Source: Mycosarcoma maydis
Lineage: Eukaryota; Basidiomycota; Ustilaginomycetes; Ustilaginales
Assembly: GCF_000328475.2 (NCBI RefSeq)
Contig: NC_026478.1
Span: 434,001 to 498,000, forward strand
Reading direction: 5' to 3'
DNA length: 64,000 nt
The stretch's first letter is position 1. Each line of letters begins with the position of its first letter. The notes under the pieces are model-generated. The model saw only the letters and a list, made by a program, of their open reading frames with translations. It had not been told where the DNA came from and searched no databases. Of this stretch, positions 40,184 to 50,255 are shown piece by piece. Position numbers and translations under genes: made by a program.

Positions 40184-41902
40184 TTAGAGATGATCGTCGT
40201 GGAAAACCGAAAAGTCGAGCTCTAGACGAGGTGGAATGACGAATCGATCACAGTCGTCGTCGTCTAACAATGTACATTCAATCCATGTCTCTTCTCCAGC
40301 CTCGCCGTCTGCTTTTGGGTTCCAGCTGAAATCGGTAGATACTTGATCCAACCTTGTCGCGAACAGCTTCTTGAGTGTGATCCATTCTCTGCCCTCCTGT
40401 TCGTCGTTGTTCACCGCCAGAATGGCCGACACTTTGCCCCACGCTACACTCGCACCCGTTTGCCTAGTATTGTCTCTGCCAGCTGTGTCAGCGTCGCAGA
40501 TGCGCACGTAAGCGGCCTCCTCTTCCTCCTGCCGCAATCTCTCACTCTCGCCCTTGCCATCGATAAAGTCAAACTCGTCCTCGCGTTCTTCGTACTCCAT
40601 GTTCTCCTCCAACTCTTCAAAGCCTGGCGCGTAGGCTGACCAAATTTCTTCTGTTGGAGTGAACCAGACGTAGATCGCGCCGGTATTGCTCGCCGAAGCC
40701 AACATCGGTCTGGAGGGATGCCAGTCGACGCCGATAGACCAGTCTTTCGGACCTTCCAAGATTTTCGAGAGCGTCGAAGACGTTCGATCCCAGATGTAGA
40801 CGTTGTGCGATGCTTTATGCGCTGCTCCTGCGAAGATGTAGTCGGAAGAAGGGCTAAAGCCGATGTTGTTCCATGCGGTGCGTTGGATCATATCTTGAAT
40901 CTTGTGGAGAAGGGTCAGTGACAGAGAGGTACGCAGACGTTTGGCCGGTCGATCGTTGTGATGCGAGGTGGTGGATGAGGTAGTGTGAACAGACAGGATT
41001 CGAAGCGCTCGATCGTTGCAGTTGACGACGAGGAATTTGCCGGTGGAATCGAAGGCGAGTTCTTTGACGCCTGAAGTGGTGCTGAGCACTTTGAGCTCGT
41101 CAAGCACGTCACCGGTTACAGCGTCGAAGATCAAAAGACTGCCTTTCGAAGTTCCGGCGACGATGAAGCGTGAATCCGGCGTGAAGCGGGCTGCCGTTAT
41201 ACCTGGTGTTGAGCTGGCTGCTGGTGTTGGCTCTTCAGCTTCGTCTTGAGCTTGAGTTGCCTCGGAGTTGATTACTTGCGCTGCGGCGGCACTGCTGAGG
41301 AGGATACGTCGAGGCGAACATTCCACATCTTTGACTTGAACCTTGCCATTCTCACCCCGAGTTTTACCCAGCCTGACTTTATCACGGATGTCGACGAGAT
41401 ATGCCTCTTGCGAAGCGAGCACTACCACGAGCCAACCACTGCTTGCCGGTGCGAACTGAACAGAGGATACAGCACAATCAAACCTGATCGTCGTCTTTCT
41501 CTCGCTTTCAAACGGCAATCTTGGATCTGTCTCGTCCGTGTTTACAACATCTCCCTCTCTGCCCGCTGCTTTTCTCAGCCCACTCGCTGCTTGACTCTTA
41601 GCGGCCAGATCCCAAACAACGACATTCCAATCTCCACTGCAACTCGCAAGGTAGCGATTGTACCTACTCCACGCCAAGCCCGTGACAGGTCGAACATGAC
41701 CTGCGAGCAGTCGAAGCACGGACTTTGTTTCGATATCCCAGATGGTGATGTAGCCATCACTACGACCCACGGCGAGGTATTGACCGGAAAGGATCGACGA
41801 GCCGTGGTTGAAGAGGAGCGTGCTGCATTCGGCAGTGGAGAGCGTGGAGGAGACTGAATCGGGGATGTCGATGGTAAACGGATTGAGGAGTTGCGCATTC
41901 AT
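40184..41902 (-). CDS. SWD1: COMPASS complex WD40 subunit Swd1 (RBBP5)
   Basis: 572 residues from ATG 41902. The first WD unit reads GQYLAVGRSDGYITIWD followed by GHVRPVTGLAWSRYNRYLAS and SGDWNVVVWDL (about 40-100), the characteristic opening of Swd1/RBBP5. Further repeats run to about residue 430. Then comes an acidic stretch (ELEENMEYEEREDEFDFIDG) that in RBBP5 contacts Ash2 and the methyltransferase, and a tail ending at residue 572. Swd1 is a core nuclear subunit of the Set1 histone H3K4 methyltransferase. It converges with the esterase gene, leaving 165 bases between stops. Confidence 0.92.
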   Translation of the reverse strand: MNAQLLNPFTIDIPDSVSSTLSTAECSTLLFNHGSSILSGQYLAVGRSDGYITIWDIETKSVLRLLAGHVRPVTGLAWSRYNRYLASCSGDWNVVVWDLAAKSQAASGLRKAAGREGDVVNTDETDPRLPFESERKTTIRFDCAVSSVQFAPASSGWLVVVLASQEAYLVDIRDKVRLGKTRGENGKVQVKDVECSPRRILLSSAAAAQVINSEATQAQDEAEEPTPAASSTPGITAARFTPDSRFIVAGTSKGSLLIFDAVTGDVLDELKVLSTTSGVKELAFDSTGKFLVVNCNDRALRILSVHTTSSTTSHHNDRPAKRLRTSLSLTLLHKIQDMIQRTAWNNIGFSPSSDYIFAGAAHKASHNVYIWDRTSSTLSKILEGPKDWSIGVDWHPSRPMLASASNTGAIYVWFTPTEEIWSAYAPGFEELEENMEYEEREDEFDFIDGKGESERLRQEEEEAAYVRICDADTAGRDNTRQTGASVAWGKVSAILAVNNDEQEGREWITLKKLFATRLDQVSTDFSWNPKADGEAGEETWIECTLLDDDDCDRFVIPPRLELDFSVFHDDHL

Positions 41903-42519
41903 GACGTCAGATCACCGACCTTAAGCGAGTGAGGAAGATTGCAAGAGGCAGATAGGCTTCGGATGGTACAAGATGATGATGTGAGGTGGTCAAGATCGAT
42001 CGTAGGTGAGTGTCTCGTGAGCGACAGAGCGTGAAGTGTTCCGAACCCAATTCAGGGTCCAATAACGCTAAGTCACGAGTTTGTTTCGCGTCCTCTCCGT
42101 GCTCTGCTGAACTCGACCACGCCTGTAATAAGTCGTGAGTAGCACATTGGTGACTTGAGGCACAACACTGCACCCAAACACAAAGGGTGCCTAGACGACC
42201 AGTCGGACAGGTTTGCCATCTTCAATTGTGTCTGAGGAAGCAGCCACTGCACAAGTCACAATCCGATTCAAGTCGCGGCGATCACGACGATCCGGTACTG
42301 CCTTCAACCAACGGAAGCAGCTCAAAGTGAGAAATGCTGGCTCAGCTCACATCTCTGTCTCTCGCTGGGCTTGTTGTTTACGATAGCATTGGCTGATGAC
42401 TTGCTTCGGTAGCATCATCGAAAGTGTGGTAATAGTACATGTTATGTATGGTGAGGCGGCAAGGTTATGCTTAAGACAGATGAGGTGCATGGATGAGAGT
42501 CAGGAGCGCGTAGAACCGC
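41903..42519. other. Spacer between SWD1 and RPF1
   Basis: No gene is seen. A perfect CRE palindrome TGACGTCA (41902-41909) overlaps the SWD1 start codon. ACTCGTGACT-type repeats lie at 42070-42080 and 42130-42141. Confidence 0.45.
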
Positions 42520-43875
42520 TCAGAGGTAAAAGTTGCGGCGTGAGACGCTCATCTTTGGCTTCCACTGGAAGTCCAATCCGACGGTCTCCTCCTCCCCGCG
42601 TTGTCGCTTCTTGTTGCCTGTAGATGACGAAGCATCGGCACCAGTATTTGGTCTCATCTTAGTCGACTCGCTTCCAAGCGCTACAATTTGCTCGTCCATC
42701 GCTGCTGACGCTGCCATTTGGCCGTCCTCATCTTGTCCACCTTGTCCATCTTGTCCGTCTTGCCTCTGCAACACCTCCAACTCGTCCGATTCCAACTCGG
42801 CATACTCTTCCGTATACTTTCCGTCCCACACGCCCGCTCCTTTGGGCAGGCTCTCCTTCAAGCTATGCAATTTCAGGGTGAATCTGGGTCCAATCTCCTG
42901 CAACGCTGTCTTTGAATCGCTCTTGAACATGTACCTGTGCCTCCTGAAGAAGATGTAGTCGCGCTGATTGTGGCATGTTACCACCTGTCTACCTTCCAGC
43001 TGAGGGATTTTGGGGAATAAGCACTGCAGCACTTTTCCTACGCGATGGCCAAGAACGGTGGTGAAATTGTTGAGGATGAGTTCTGGTGTGTGGGGAGTGG
43101 GGCGAGCTTTGCCGTAGATCTCGTCGCCGGTACTGATCGAGGATAGGCGGAAGAATGCCGTGGGACCATGGGGCAGCGAGATGACAGTGAGAGCAAAAGG
43201 TTCTTTGCGGGACTCGCCAACGACGAGTACAGCTCCGAAGCGACGTTCTCGTGCCCAGCCGCAGATCTTGCCGAGACCGACACCTTGCGCTTTGGATCGA
43301 GGTCGGTACTCTGCTCCAGGGAAGACGGAGAGCAGCTCATCGACGAATTCGCGCGTGCGCTCCGAGGGATGCGATCGTGCATTGAGCGATTCCAGATGCG
43401 GCGATGTCGACGAAGACGGCATGGATGTGGTGATCAGAATGGCTGGTGGTGCACTTGGATCTTCATCATCGTCAATCTCTTCAGCTGCTTCCTGTTCGTC
43501 CGCCTCCGCTTGCTGCTCTGACTTTTGCTCTCCGTCATCGCTTCCTCCTTCAGCGCCATCTTGACCGGTTTTGTTCATGTAGGCTGGACCTTCGTGGGTG
43601 TTGGGTCCGTTGATGATGGTCGGGTTGAAATCACGTGTGTTTTCGATCGTCCTCGTCTTGTTAGCGGCGAGTCGGGCCGCTTTCTTGGCTGCACCGTCTT
43701 CGCCACGCTCCTCTTTGGCTTGTGCTGATCTCTTGGCGAGCTTTGTTTTGCGCTTATCCGCCTTGTACTTTCGGTAGAGCTCTGTACGCTTCATTTTGTT
43801 GCCAATGTGCTTGAACGAGCCCGAAGTAGGCTTGCTACCGTCGCCCGAAGACGACGCTTCTGCGTTGCCCACCAT
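42520..43875 (-). CDS. RPF1: Brix-domain 60S biogenesis factor Rpf1
   Basis: 451 residues from ATG 43875. The basic N-terminus (HIGNKMKRTELYRKYKADKR) is typical of Rpf1. After an acidic linker, the Brix domain runs from about 147 to 350: ILITTSMPSS at its start, FPGAEYRPRSK, GPTAFFRLSS, LILNNFTTVLGHRVG and GRQVVTCHNQRDYIFFRRHRY. The end has VGLDFQWKPKMSVSRRNFYL, matching the conserved C-terminus of Rpf1 orthologues. Compared with yeast (about 295 residues) the protein is longer because of acidic and Ser-rich insertions. It acts in the nucleolus in 27S rRNA processing and large-subunit assembly. Confidence 0.93.
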   Translation of the reverse strand: MVGNAEASSSGDGSKPTSGSFKHIGNKMKRTELYRKYKADKRKTKLAKRSAQAKEERGEDGAAKKAARLAANKTRTIENTRDFNPTIINGPNTHEGPAYMNKTGQDGAEGGSDDGEQKSEQQAEADEQEAAEEIDDDEDPSAPPAILITTSMPSSSTSPHLESLNARSHPSERTREFVDELLSVFPGAEYRPRSKAQGVGLGKICGWARERRFGAVLVVGESRKEPFALTVISLPHGPTAFFRLSSISTGDEIYGKARPTPHTPELILNNFTTVLGHRVGKVLQCLFPKIPQLEGRQVVTCHNQRDYIFFRRHRYMFKSDSKTALQEIGPRFTLKLHSLKESLPKGAGVWDGKYTEEYAELESDELEVLQRQDGQDGQGGQDEDGQMAASAAMDEQIVALGSESTKMRPNTGADASSSTGNKKRQRGEEETVGLDFQWKPKMSVSRRNFYL

Positions 43876-44465
43876 GCTGAGTGTGTTTCGTATCGCGGGC
43901 TACTGGCCTATATGCACTGGCTTTGAAGAATGTGCGCTCGAATCGCGAGATCAGATACTGTGTGCCTGCGAGAGTGCTGGTGCGATCGATCGTTGTGATA
44001 CGACGAAGGATACTATCAGGATTGAGAATATGGCCAGACTGAAAAGATAGAAGAAAAGCGCAAGCAGTCGTGAGTGAATCAAGAATCACGAATCACGAAT
44101 GCAGGGTTCCTCGCCGGAAATTTTCAAGGTTGAAACGTGAATTTTGGTACTTCGACTTCTCCACACACACACGCACACACGCTCTAACATAAACCCGTGT
44201 CTCCCGAAAAAGAAAAAGCGTAAGCGCACGTGATAACAGCGCCCGACAGCCAGCCAGTTAGTCATGCTGTGTAATCGGATTCGGACATGACAAATTCGCA
44301 CCCGAATTCAGCCTTTGCTGTCTGTGTCTACAGCTTCGGATTAGGAAGTGATGAGGAGGTTGAAATCGCCCGCGCGAGAACTTGATCGCTATGAGAGGTG
44401 GAACGGTTTGTATCTGCTTTTACTTTGTACCTCATCGCATCTACGCCTCACGTCCGTTAGTCAAC
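43876..44465. promoter_or_regulatory. Divergent RPF1/COX VIIc promoter region
   Basis: A 590-base spacer between two genes transcribed outward. It has a cluster of repeat elements at 44068-44099 (AGTCGTGAGT, then three AATCACGAAT-like copies) and a GGAAATTTTC run at 44115-44124 that resembles the RRPE element of ribosome-biogenesis promoters. An (AC)n-like run is at 44163-44180. No gene is seen. Confidence 0.4.
44068..44099. repeat. Dispersed TCGTGA/TCACGA elements
   Basis: AGTCGTGAGTGAATCAAG followed directly by AATCACGAATCACGAATG. It combines both variants of the element in the RPF1/COX VIIc divergent spacer. Confidence 0.85.
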
Positions 44466-45160
44466 ATGTCCATGCTCGCCCGCCAGACCGTTCGCACCGC
44501 CCGCACTGCTCTGCGTCAGCAGCAGGCTCCTCTGCTCCGACGAAACCTGCACGTCGAGAACACCCACGAGACCGTGAGTTTTTTTTTCGTTCAACCCATA
44601 GCCTCGGCATCATGCTTCGCCCGATCTTTGCATGTTCGACCTTTGCATCGTTCAAACTTCTGTTCGAACGATGGATGGCTTGAACATGCTGTTGCTGCGA
44701 AACAGCATTCCACATAGCGTGTGCAGCTTGCTGACCTGTATTCTTGGAATCAATGACGCTGCTCTTTTGACTTTGCTGGATCGTGCGCTTCGTACAATGT
44801 TGACACTTGGATCTGCTCTCAGTCGCGTAAGTTGCCAGCTTCATTGCTATCCAGATGAGCGTCGAGGGCGACTCGAATGCTGACCGCGGTGCCGCTCAAT
44901 CCTTATCTCTTCACACCATCAACATAGTGCCCTTCCCCTCGGGTCCCACGCGCAAGGTGCCCGTGGCTATCAGCCTTACCACCTTCTTCGTGGTTGGCTT
45001 CTCGCTCCCCTTTGTTGCTGCCAAGTTCCAGATGTGAGTCTTGCTCGCGCATCCAGCCAGCCCGACAACAATACTTCAGCCTGCACGTTTCTTGACCGAG
45101 TACTGACCAGACAAGCTGTGATTGCTTTCTTGTGTCTTCAGCGCCAAGGCCTCGTGGTAA
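44466..45160 (+). CDS. Cytochrome c oxidase subunit VIIc (yeast Cox8), four exons
   Basis: Exons 44466-44573, 44823-44826, 44928-45033 and 45142-45160 give 78 residues. Exon 1 encodes a basic, acid-free mitochondrial leader (MSMLARQTVRTARTALRQQQ) and ENTHET. Exon 3 encodes PFPSGPTRKVP, one membrane helix (AISLTTFFVVGFSLPFVAAK) and FQ; exon 4 adds IAKASW. The block LPF.....K.P.A...FF..GF..PF matches Cox8/COX7C. Direct joining of exon 1 to exon 3 is out of frame. A 4-nt exon, TCGC, flanked by CTCTCAG and GTAAGT, restores the frame and gives HET-S-LPF, which agrees with the family. The product is an inner-membrane subunit of complex IV. Confidence 0.85.
44823..44826 (+). other. Four-nucleotide microexon (TCGC) in the COX VIIc gene
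   Basis: The bases TCGC sit between a strong acceptor (TGCTCTCAG, with a TTGAC branch-like site about 20 bases upstream) and a strong donor (GTAAGT). Inclusion is required to keep exons 1 and 3 in frame; it supplies one Ser codon and the first base of a Leu codon. Flanking introns are 249 nt (44574-44822) and 101 nt (44827-44927). Confidence 0.7.
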
Positions 45161-45531
45161 TGCTATGCTCGCAACGCATCCAGTCAAAGCACGTCCTCTT
45201 GGTTCGATGTAGATCTGCAACAACGCACCATTCGACTGCTGTTCGACCTTGGCAATCATAAATCCATTTCCCAGTTGGCCAACACACGGCTGATTCGACG
45301 CGTGTAACAGGGTCATTCTTGAACTGAGTCTCAAACGCCACACTCACGCTGACAAGTGCATCTACTTTCATCGAGCAGCAGCGAGCGCTCCATGGTCTAC
45401 TTTCGGACTCATAGCACAAAAATAACCTTTCGACACGTTCGATCGATGTGTGATTACCATTACCCTATTCATAAGTTGAGACGACGAAAGATGCTCAGTA
45501 TCAACGCGAAACGAGACATGGGCGTTGTACT
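45161..45531. other. Convergent spacer between COX VIIc and the CorA-family gene
   Basis: The 3' ends of two converging genes meet here. No coding sequence, repeat element or clear terminator is seen. Confidence 0.4.
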
Positions 45532-48500
45532 CTACCTTGCGGCACTCCTGTCGGCCACCTTGCGTTTACTCTGCTTGTACAGTCTCCTGACGTACAGATA
45601 CAAGACGGGCGGGACACAAGCGGCCACGCACGCGATGCCGATGAACCATGCATGCCTGTTGCTCTTCAATTCGTTTCCCGGCCTAGTGACGTTGACCGAA
45701 AAGATCGATGTGATGAACACGATGATCAGGACGGCTAAAGCCACGCTTGCCAAGGTGAAGATTGCCGAATCTGCACCCTGTCGGAAGCGTCTATTCTCGA
45801 TCGTGATCTGCGCCAAGTAGGTGTGATGGATCTCGGAAAGTCGGCCTTCGCCGGAATTGAGTTGGTTGAGCATCGAGATGATGTGGTCGTGCACGTCGGA
45901 CATGTACATGGACACTTCGGTTCGAGCCAGCATGCTTCGTGCACTGCCTCCGATCCGGTGCAATGCTTCATCACGCCGTTGCAGCTGTTGCATATCAGCA
46001 AGCCGTTTTCGCAAACCTTTGACAGCGTCGTGTTTCGGAGCGAGCAGTCGAGAGAGACCCGTGACGATCTTGCGCGTGTCAGCGATTCGATGCAACATGA
46101 TACTCTGGTCCGCCGCCGCTTGCGTGTCAAAGACCGAGTTGCTTGCCTCATCGATCTCGGCTGCTGTACGGCGCATCTCGGTTTCCAGTGCGTCTTTGAA
46201 CTCCCACTCGGGAAGCCGCGAGATGGTAACTTTTTGCTTTTGCTTGACCAAAAAATGCGGCATGCGGTCCAGGATGCCGTCAGGTAAGCGCAAGACGGGC
46301 AGCGGACGCAATGCACGCACCGTCTTGAGTCGTCGCACTTCGAGCATCGGCGTTCTCTTCTCCACCTCGGACGATGTAGGCGACGAGCTTGCAAACACCG
46401 GCTCCACACTGATCAGTCGTCCCTGAGGATTCGACCCGAGCAAGGCTCGCTGACGTCGTTGCTTGGGTGCAAAGTTGGTCTTCTTGCGGATGCTTGTGCT
46501 GCTCGCTGGCTCGCTAGCAAGGGCTTCCACCTCGACCACTTCCGCCTGGACGAAAGAGATGAGTGGGAAAAATGCGTCCACCACTGAGTCGTAGAGGTCG
46601 TGCGCGATCCAATCGGCCGTCAGCTCGACAGGGCGTGTGATTTCCAAGAGACGCGCAGCTACGCGGTCGATGTGCTTGCTCACGTCTTCAAACGTGAAAG
46701 AGATGACGCCGTGCGAGAAGACGAGCAGATAGAGATTATTGCCTCCTACGCTGACACCTTCGAGACCTTCTTTACCGCCGATACCTTCAACAATCTCCAC
46801 GCGACCTTTGCCGAGCCGAGCTGGCGCGGCCAAGCGCGTGTTGTGGCCGTCATCCTGGTGTCGCTTTAAGGGCGGGTCTCCACCATTTGGGCTTGCCTTA
46901 TCACTGAGATCGCGCATCTCGTGCATTTCGGCACCTTCCTCCCTTGAAGCTTGGCCCTTGTCTACGCTCCTCTTGGTTTTTGCTTCTGCATCACCATGCA
47001 CAGTCGCATCAGACGAGCCCGAAAAGCTAGGCGATTCCGGAGATCCTTTGGATGAAGCCGAGGTGTACCGGAAATATCGCTCGTCGATTGCTCGGATGAC
47101 GACAAAATAGTATCCGAGCCGATCAAACACGTCGACCTTTTCGCGTGGATCCTGCTGCAAGACATCCTCAACCGTGAGAGGATGCATGGGGAAGAGCTTG
47201 GAGATCTCGTACATGTCTCTGTATGTGGGGCAGTGGACATGAAGCCACCAAGCACCTTGGTCCGAGTGATCCATTGTCGTCGCTGGCGCAGTCGACTTGC
47301 CCGGGTTGCCATCGGTTGGTGGCTTGCCAGCGCTCGCCTGACTGCTTTGACTGCTTTCTTTTCCGACTGAGGGAGGGAGGGGGGTCGAATGGATGCCCGC
47401 CTCTTTCTTCGCTTCTCTGTTCTTGGAAAACATCGTTGAAGCGCGACCGAAGTCTCTACCAAAAATCGTGGCATAGTTTGGACTTAGCGGCATGTCGGAA
47501 AGATGTCGGCCAGTGCGCGTTTCCTCTTCCTGATCAGCAGGCAAGTCTTGGTCATAGTCGAAGTACGAGCGCTGCTTTTCGTCTGGCAACGAATGTTGCT
47601 TGGATTCTGTAGCAAAGCCAACGTCTTTAGCATTGGTGACGCTGGTGTTTGGCTCCGGCGAGTCCACCGGTAAGTCGAGGGCAGGTGGCGGCAGAGCCAA
47701 ATCACCGTCGAAGAAGTCGAGCTCTTCTTGCGCTGCTTCAGGGGCCGCATCGTTGATGCGAGTCTTCTTGAGATCCTTTGCGTGAGATTTTTTGTGGGGA
47801 TGGCGTTGAGCTTTGTCAGCTGCTGCTTTTGCTGCATGTCTATGGTGCCGATGCAAGGTCGGATATGCTGCTTGAGGATCAAGACCGACATCACCACCTT
47901 GACCATCGATCTGGCGAAGGTAGTTGCGCATGACGTAGAGCTGATTGCGGATCTGATCCCAGCCACGCGTTCTCATCGTCCTCTTGAGCACAAAGGACGA
48001 GCCGAGCTGCGGCTCGGGAGTGGCTTCCAGAGTGGAGAGGGTGGTACAGGCCAAATCCATGGGCAGTCTCATAGGAGTAAACAGCTGATACTCGGTAACA
48101 CCTCCGGCCAGCTCTTTGGCTCGCAGCGCTTTTGCACGAGCACTGCGGCTGGGTTTCGGCGGTAAACGACCCTGTCGAATCAATTGAGCCTCACGCTTCT
48201 TTGCACGCTTAGCTGCCTGTTTGGCCTTCTTGTTCTGACGCCTCTCAGCGGCCCTTTTGCCAAGCGGGAAGTCGGCCAGAGGAGCAAAATATGGCGTCAT
48301 AGGTCCTTTGCGGCTGGAGACGGGCGAGCCGGGGACGTCGCTAGCTTCAGACGGGTCGGCGCGAGAACGGGAACGTGCGCTACGACGCGACTTTGCGCGC
48401 TTACTGGGCAGCGAGAGACGACGTACTGAAGAGCGTCGCGAGCGTGAACCGTCGGTTGTGGTCGAACTGGCTGCGCGATGATGTTGAGGACGACGAGGAT

Positions 48501-49827
48501 GAAGAGGATGAGCCAGTAGACGAGTCATCCGAGTCGGAGCTGAAGAGGAGCTGGAGCCGTCACCGAAGAAGGCTCGCAAGCGTGCGATGGTGATGCCACG
48601 ACCCGAGCCCGAGGAGGAGCTTGAGGAGCTGCCGGAAGACGACAAAGAGGACGAGGAGGACGAGGAACCGCTCGAGCTCTCTGAGGCTGCGCTGCCAAGA
48701 GCCGAGCTACGACTTCCACCGCGACTGCTGCGAGAGCCACGACGGGAACGGGAGCGACGTGCTTTCGCTCCTGGACGCTGGCGTTGCGTCCTGCGACGTT
48801 GACGAGAAGCAGCGACGTACTGATCTAGGTTGCGATAGATGTCCTCAGCCTCAAAGTTGGATGGTAGGTCGACTTTGCGGATGCGTCTCTGATCGGGAGC
48901 GAATTGTAGTTTCCGCTTGGGCTTACGACTGACCTTAGATGCCATGGCAAGCGCAGACGCCGTAGGCGCATTTGCCTCTGGTACGTCAAGCGGCGGCTCT
49001 GCTGGAAGTTCGACGATTTCGCCGCCAAGTTGTGCGGCGCGAGTGGCGTTGTCAGGATGATCGTGTTCATCATCAGCAAGGTCGGGTTCAGCATTTCTCC
49101 GACGGCGCGCTAGTCGTTCTGCCTTTCTCGCCTCTCGTCGAGCTGCTCGACGGGCATCCTTTGTCTTTTGAACGGAAGATGAAGGGTACATGGGAGGGTT
49201 TGCCTTGATCCTGGGGGTCGTTGGAGTCGGCAATTGCGTTGGGCTGGAAGGAGTAGCAAAGTTGGCGACTCGGGTGAAAGCAGCTTTGAGAGCATTGGAT
49301 CTGGAACGACTTGCAGAGTTTTGAGAACCGGCGCTCACGGAGACGACGCTCCCACCGCTTGCAGAGGTGGCTGTGCGTTGCAGCAATGTTGATGTGGGAG
49401 CGGACGGTGGGTAGACAATCGGGGAAGGACCAGCTTGTGCCGAGGCGGGCCCAGGGCCAAAGATAGGAGTGTTGAACATGGTAATCACAGTGGCCGGAGA
49501 TGGTCGGCGTTGAGTGTGACGGTGTCGGTGGGCAGCAGGTGGCAACGAGCGCAGAGCATCATCCATAAGCGCATCTTGAAGATTGTCAGGTCTTTTCGGT
49601 GGAGGAGGTATCTCGATGGGCAAGCGAGCAGCAGCAGGTAGCGTTGGCTCTGCCACACCTGGAGGCGCCGCGTCATCTTGTTCTTGGAGCTTCTCAGACT
49701 GGATTGATGCCTGATATTCCAAAGGAGGAACATCCCTGGCTGCGTCGTGTGGACGACTTGAGGTCTGAGAAGGCCTCTTGGACTGCATGTTGTCCAGGCT
49801 CATGTGCAGAGGAGCTAAGTCAGACAT
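45532..49827 (-). CDS. Large CorA-family membrane protein (Alr1/Mnr2-like) lacking the GMN motif
   Basis: 1431 residues from ATG 49827 (the frame extends upstream without an ATG). Residues 1-850 are low-complexity: Ser, Arg and Pro-rich with basic clusters and a long SSS run. The CorA cytosolic domain begins near residue 885 (MYEISKLFPMHPLTVEDVLQQ, DPREKVDVFDRLGYYFVV) and continues through the long helix to the end. Two membrane segments lie at about 1350-1376 and 1392-1412. At the end of the first, where Mg2+ channels have GMN, the sequence is SVN (residues 1377-1379). Fungal Alr/Mnr2 proteins carry Mg2+ at the plasma or vacuolar membrane; with GMN replaced, selectivity may differ. Family membership is secure, substrate is not. 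Confidence 0.85.
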   Translation of the reverse strand: MSDLAPLHMSLDNMQSKRPSQTSSRPHDAARDVPPLEYQASIQSEKLQEQDDAAPPGVAEPTLPAAARLPIEIPPPPKRPDNLQDALMDDALRSLPPAAHRHRHTQRRPSPATVITMFNTPIFGPGPASAQAGPSPIVYPPSAPTSTLLQRTATSASGGSVVSVSAGSQNSASRSRSNALKAAFTRVANFATPSSPTQLPTPTTPRIKANPPMYPSSSVQKTKDARRAARREARKAERLARRRRNAEPDLADDEHDHPDNATRAAQLGGEIVELPAEPPLDVPEANAPTASALAMASKVSRKPKRKLQFAPDQRRIRKVDLPSNFEAEDIYRNLDQYVAASRQRRRTQRQRPGAKARRSRSRRGSRSSRGGSRSSALGSAASESSSGSSSSSSSLSSSGSSSSSSSGSGRGITIARLRAFFGDGSSSSSAPTRMTRLLAHPLHPRRPQHHRAASSTTTDGSRSRRSSVRRLSLPSKRAKSRRSARSRSRADPSEASDVPGSPVSSRKGPMTPYFAPLADFPLGKRAAERRQNKKAKQAAKRAKKREAQLIRQGRLPPKPSRSARAKALRAKELAGGVTEYQLFTPMRLPMDLACTTLSTLEATPEPQLGSSFVLKRTMRTRGWDQIRNQLYVMRNYLRQIDGQGGDVGLDPQAAYPTLHRHHRHAAKAAADKAQRHPHKKSHAKDLKKTRINDAAPEAAQEELDFFDGDLALPPPALDLPVDSPEPNTSVTNAKDVGFATESKQHSLPDEKQRSYFDYDQDLPADQEEETRTGRHLSDMPLSPNYATIFGRDFGRASTMFSKNREAKKEAGIHSTPLPPSVGKESSQSSQASAGKPPTDGNPGKSTAPATTMDHSDQGAWWLHVHCPTYRDMYEISKLFPMHPLTVEDVLQQDPREKVDVFDRLGYYFVVIRAIDERYFRYTSASSKGSPESPSFSGSSDATVHGDAEAKTKRSVDKGQASREEGAEMHEMRDLSDKASPNGGDPPLKRHQDDGHNTRLAAPARLGKGRVEIVEGIGGKEGLEGVSVGGNNLYLLVFSHGVISFTFEDVSKHIDRVAARLLEITRPVELTADWIAHDLYDSVVDAFFPLISFVQAEVVEVEALASEPASSTSIRKKTNFAPKQRRQRALLGSNPQGRLISVEPVFASSSPTSSEVEKRTPMLEVRRLKTVRALRPLPVLRLPDGILDRMPHFLVKQKQKVTISRLPEWEFKDALETEMRRTAAEIDEASNSVFDTQAAADQSIMLHRIADTRKIVTGLSRLLAPKHDAVKGLRKRLADMQQLQRRDEALHRIGGSARSMLARTEVSMYMSDVHDHIISMLNQLNSGEGRLSEIHHTYLAQITIENRRFRQGADSAIFTLASVALAVLIIVFITSIFSVNVTRPGNELKSNRHAWFIGIACVAACVPPVLYLYVRRLYKQSKRKVADRSAAR

Positions 49828-50255
49828 ATTGGTTGCGCTTCCCTCGACTGGCTGCGTCGTGGCGTACTGTGAGCAGCCGTAGGAGATGGTTGCTTGCAGA
49901 CATCTACTGTCGGTTGGAGATTCAAAGTACAAATGATCTCCTTCTTTCCGCTAGACGATAGAAGCTTTGAAGTTGGAGAAGACAAAAGCAGAGATGACAT
50001 GCAAGATGATGGGTTGAGAGATGGTCGTACGCAGAGCCCCATGCTCAGTGTCTATGGACGAGCGAAAGTTGGTAGAAATGCGAAGTAGCAATCCATTTCT
50101 GCGCCGTTGTATGGAAGAGCAGAGACAGTTATCAGAAGGATGACTGATGGTAGACAGCAGAGGACGCTGTTCGTATGACGAGCCAAGTGGGTGCGTGAGT
50201 CAACGATTAGCTTTGCTTAGAGGATTGATGTTGACGATGTTCGTGGTTGAAAAAA

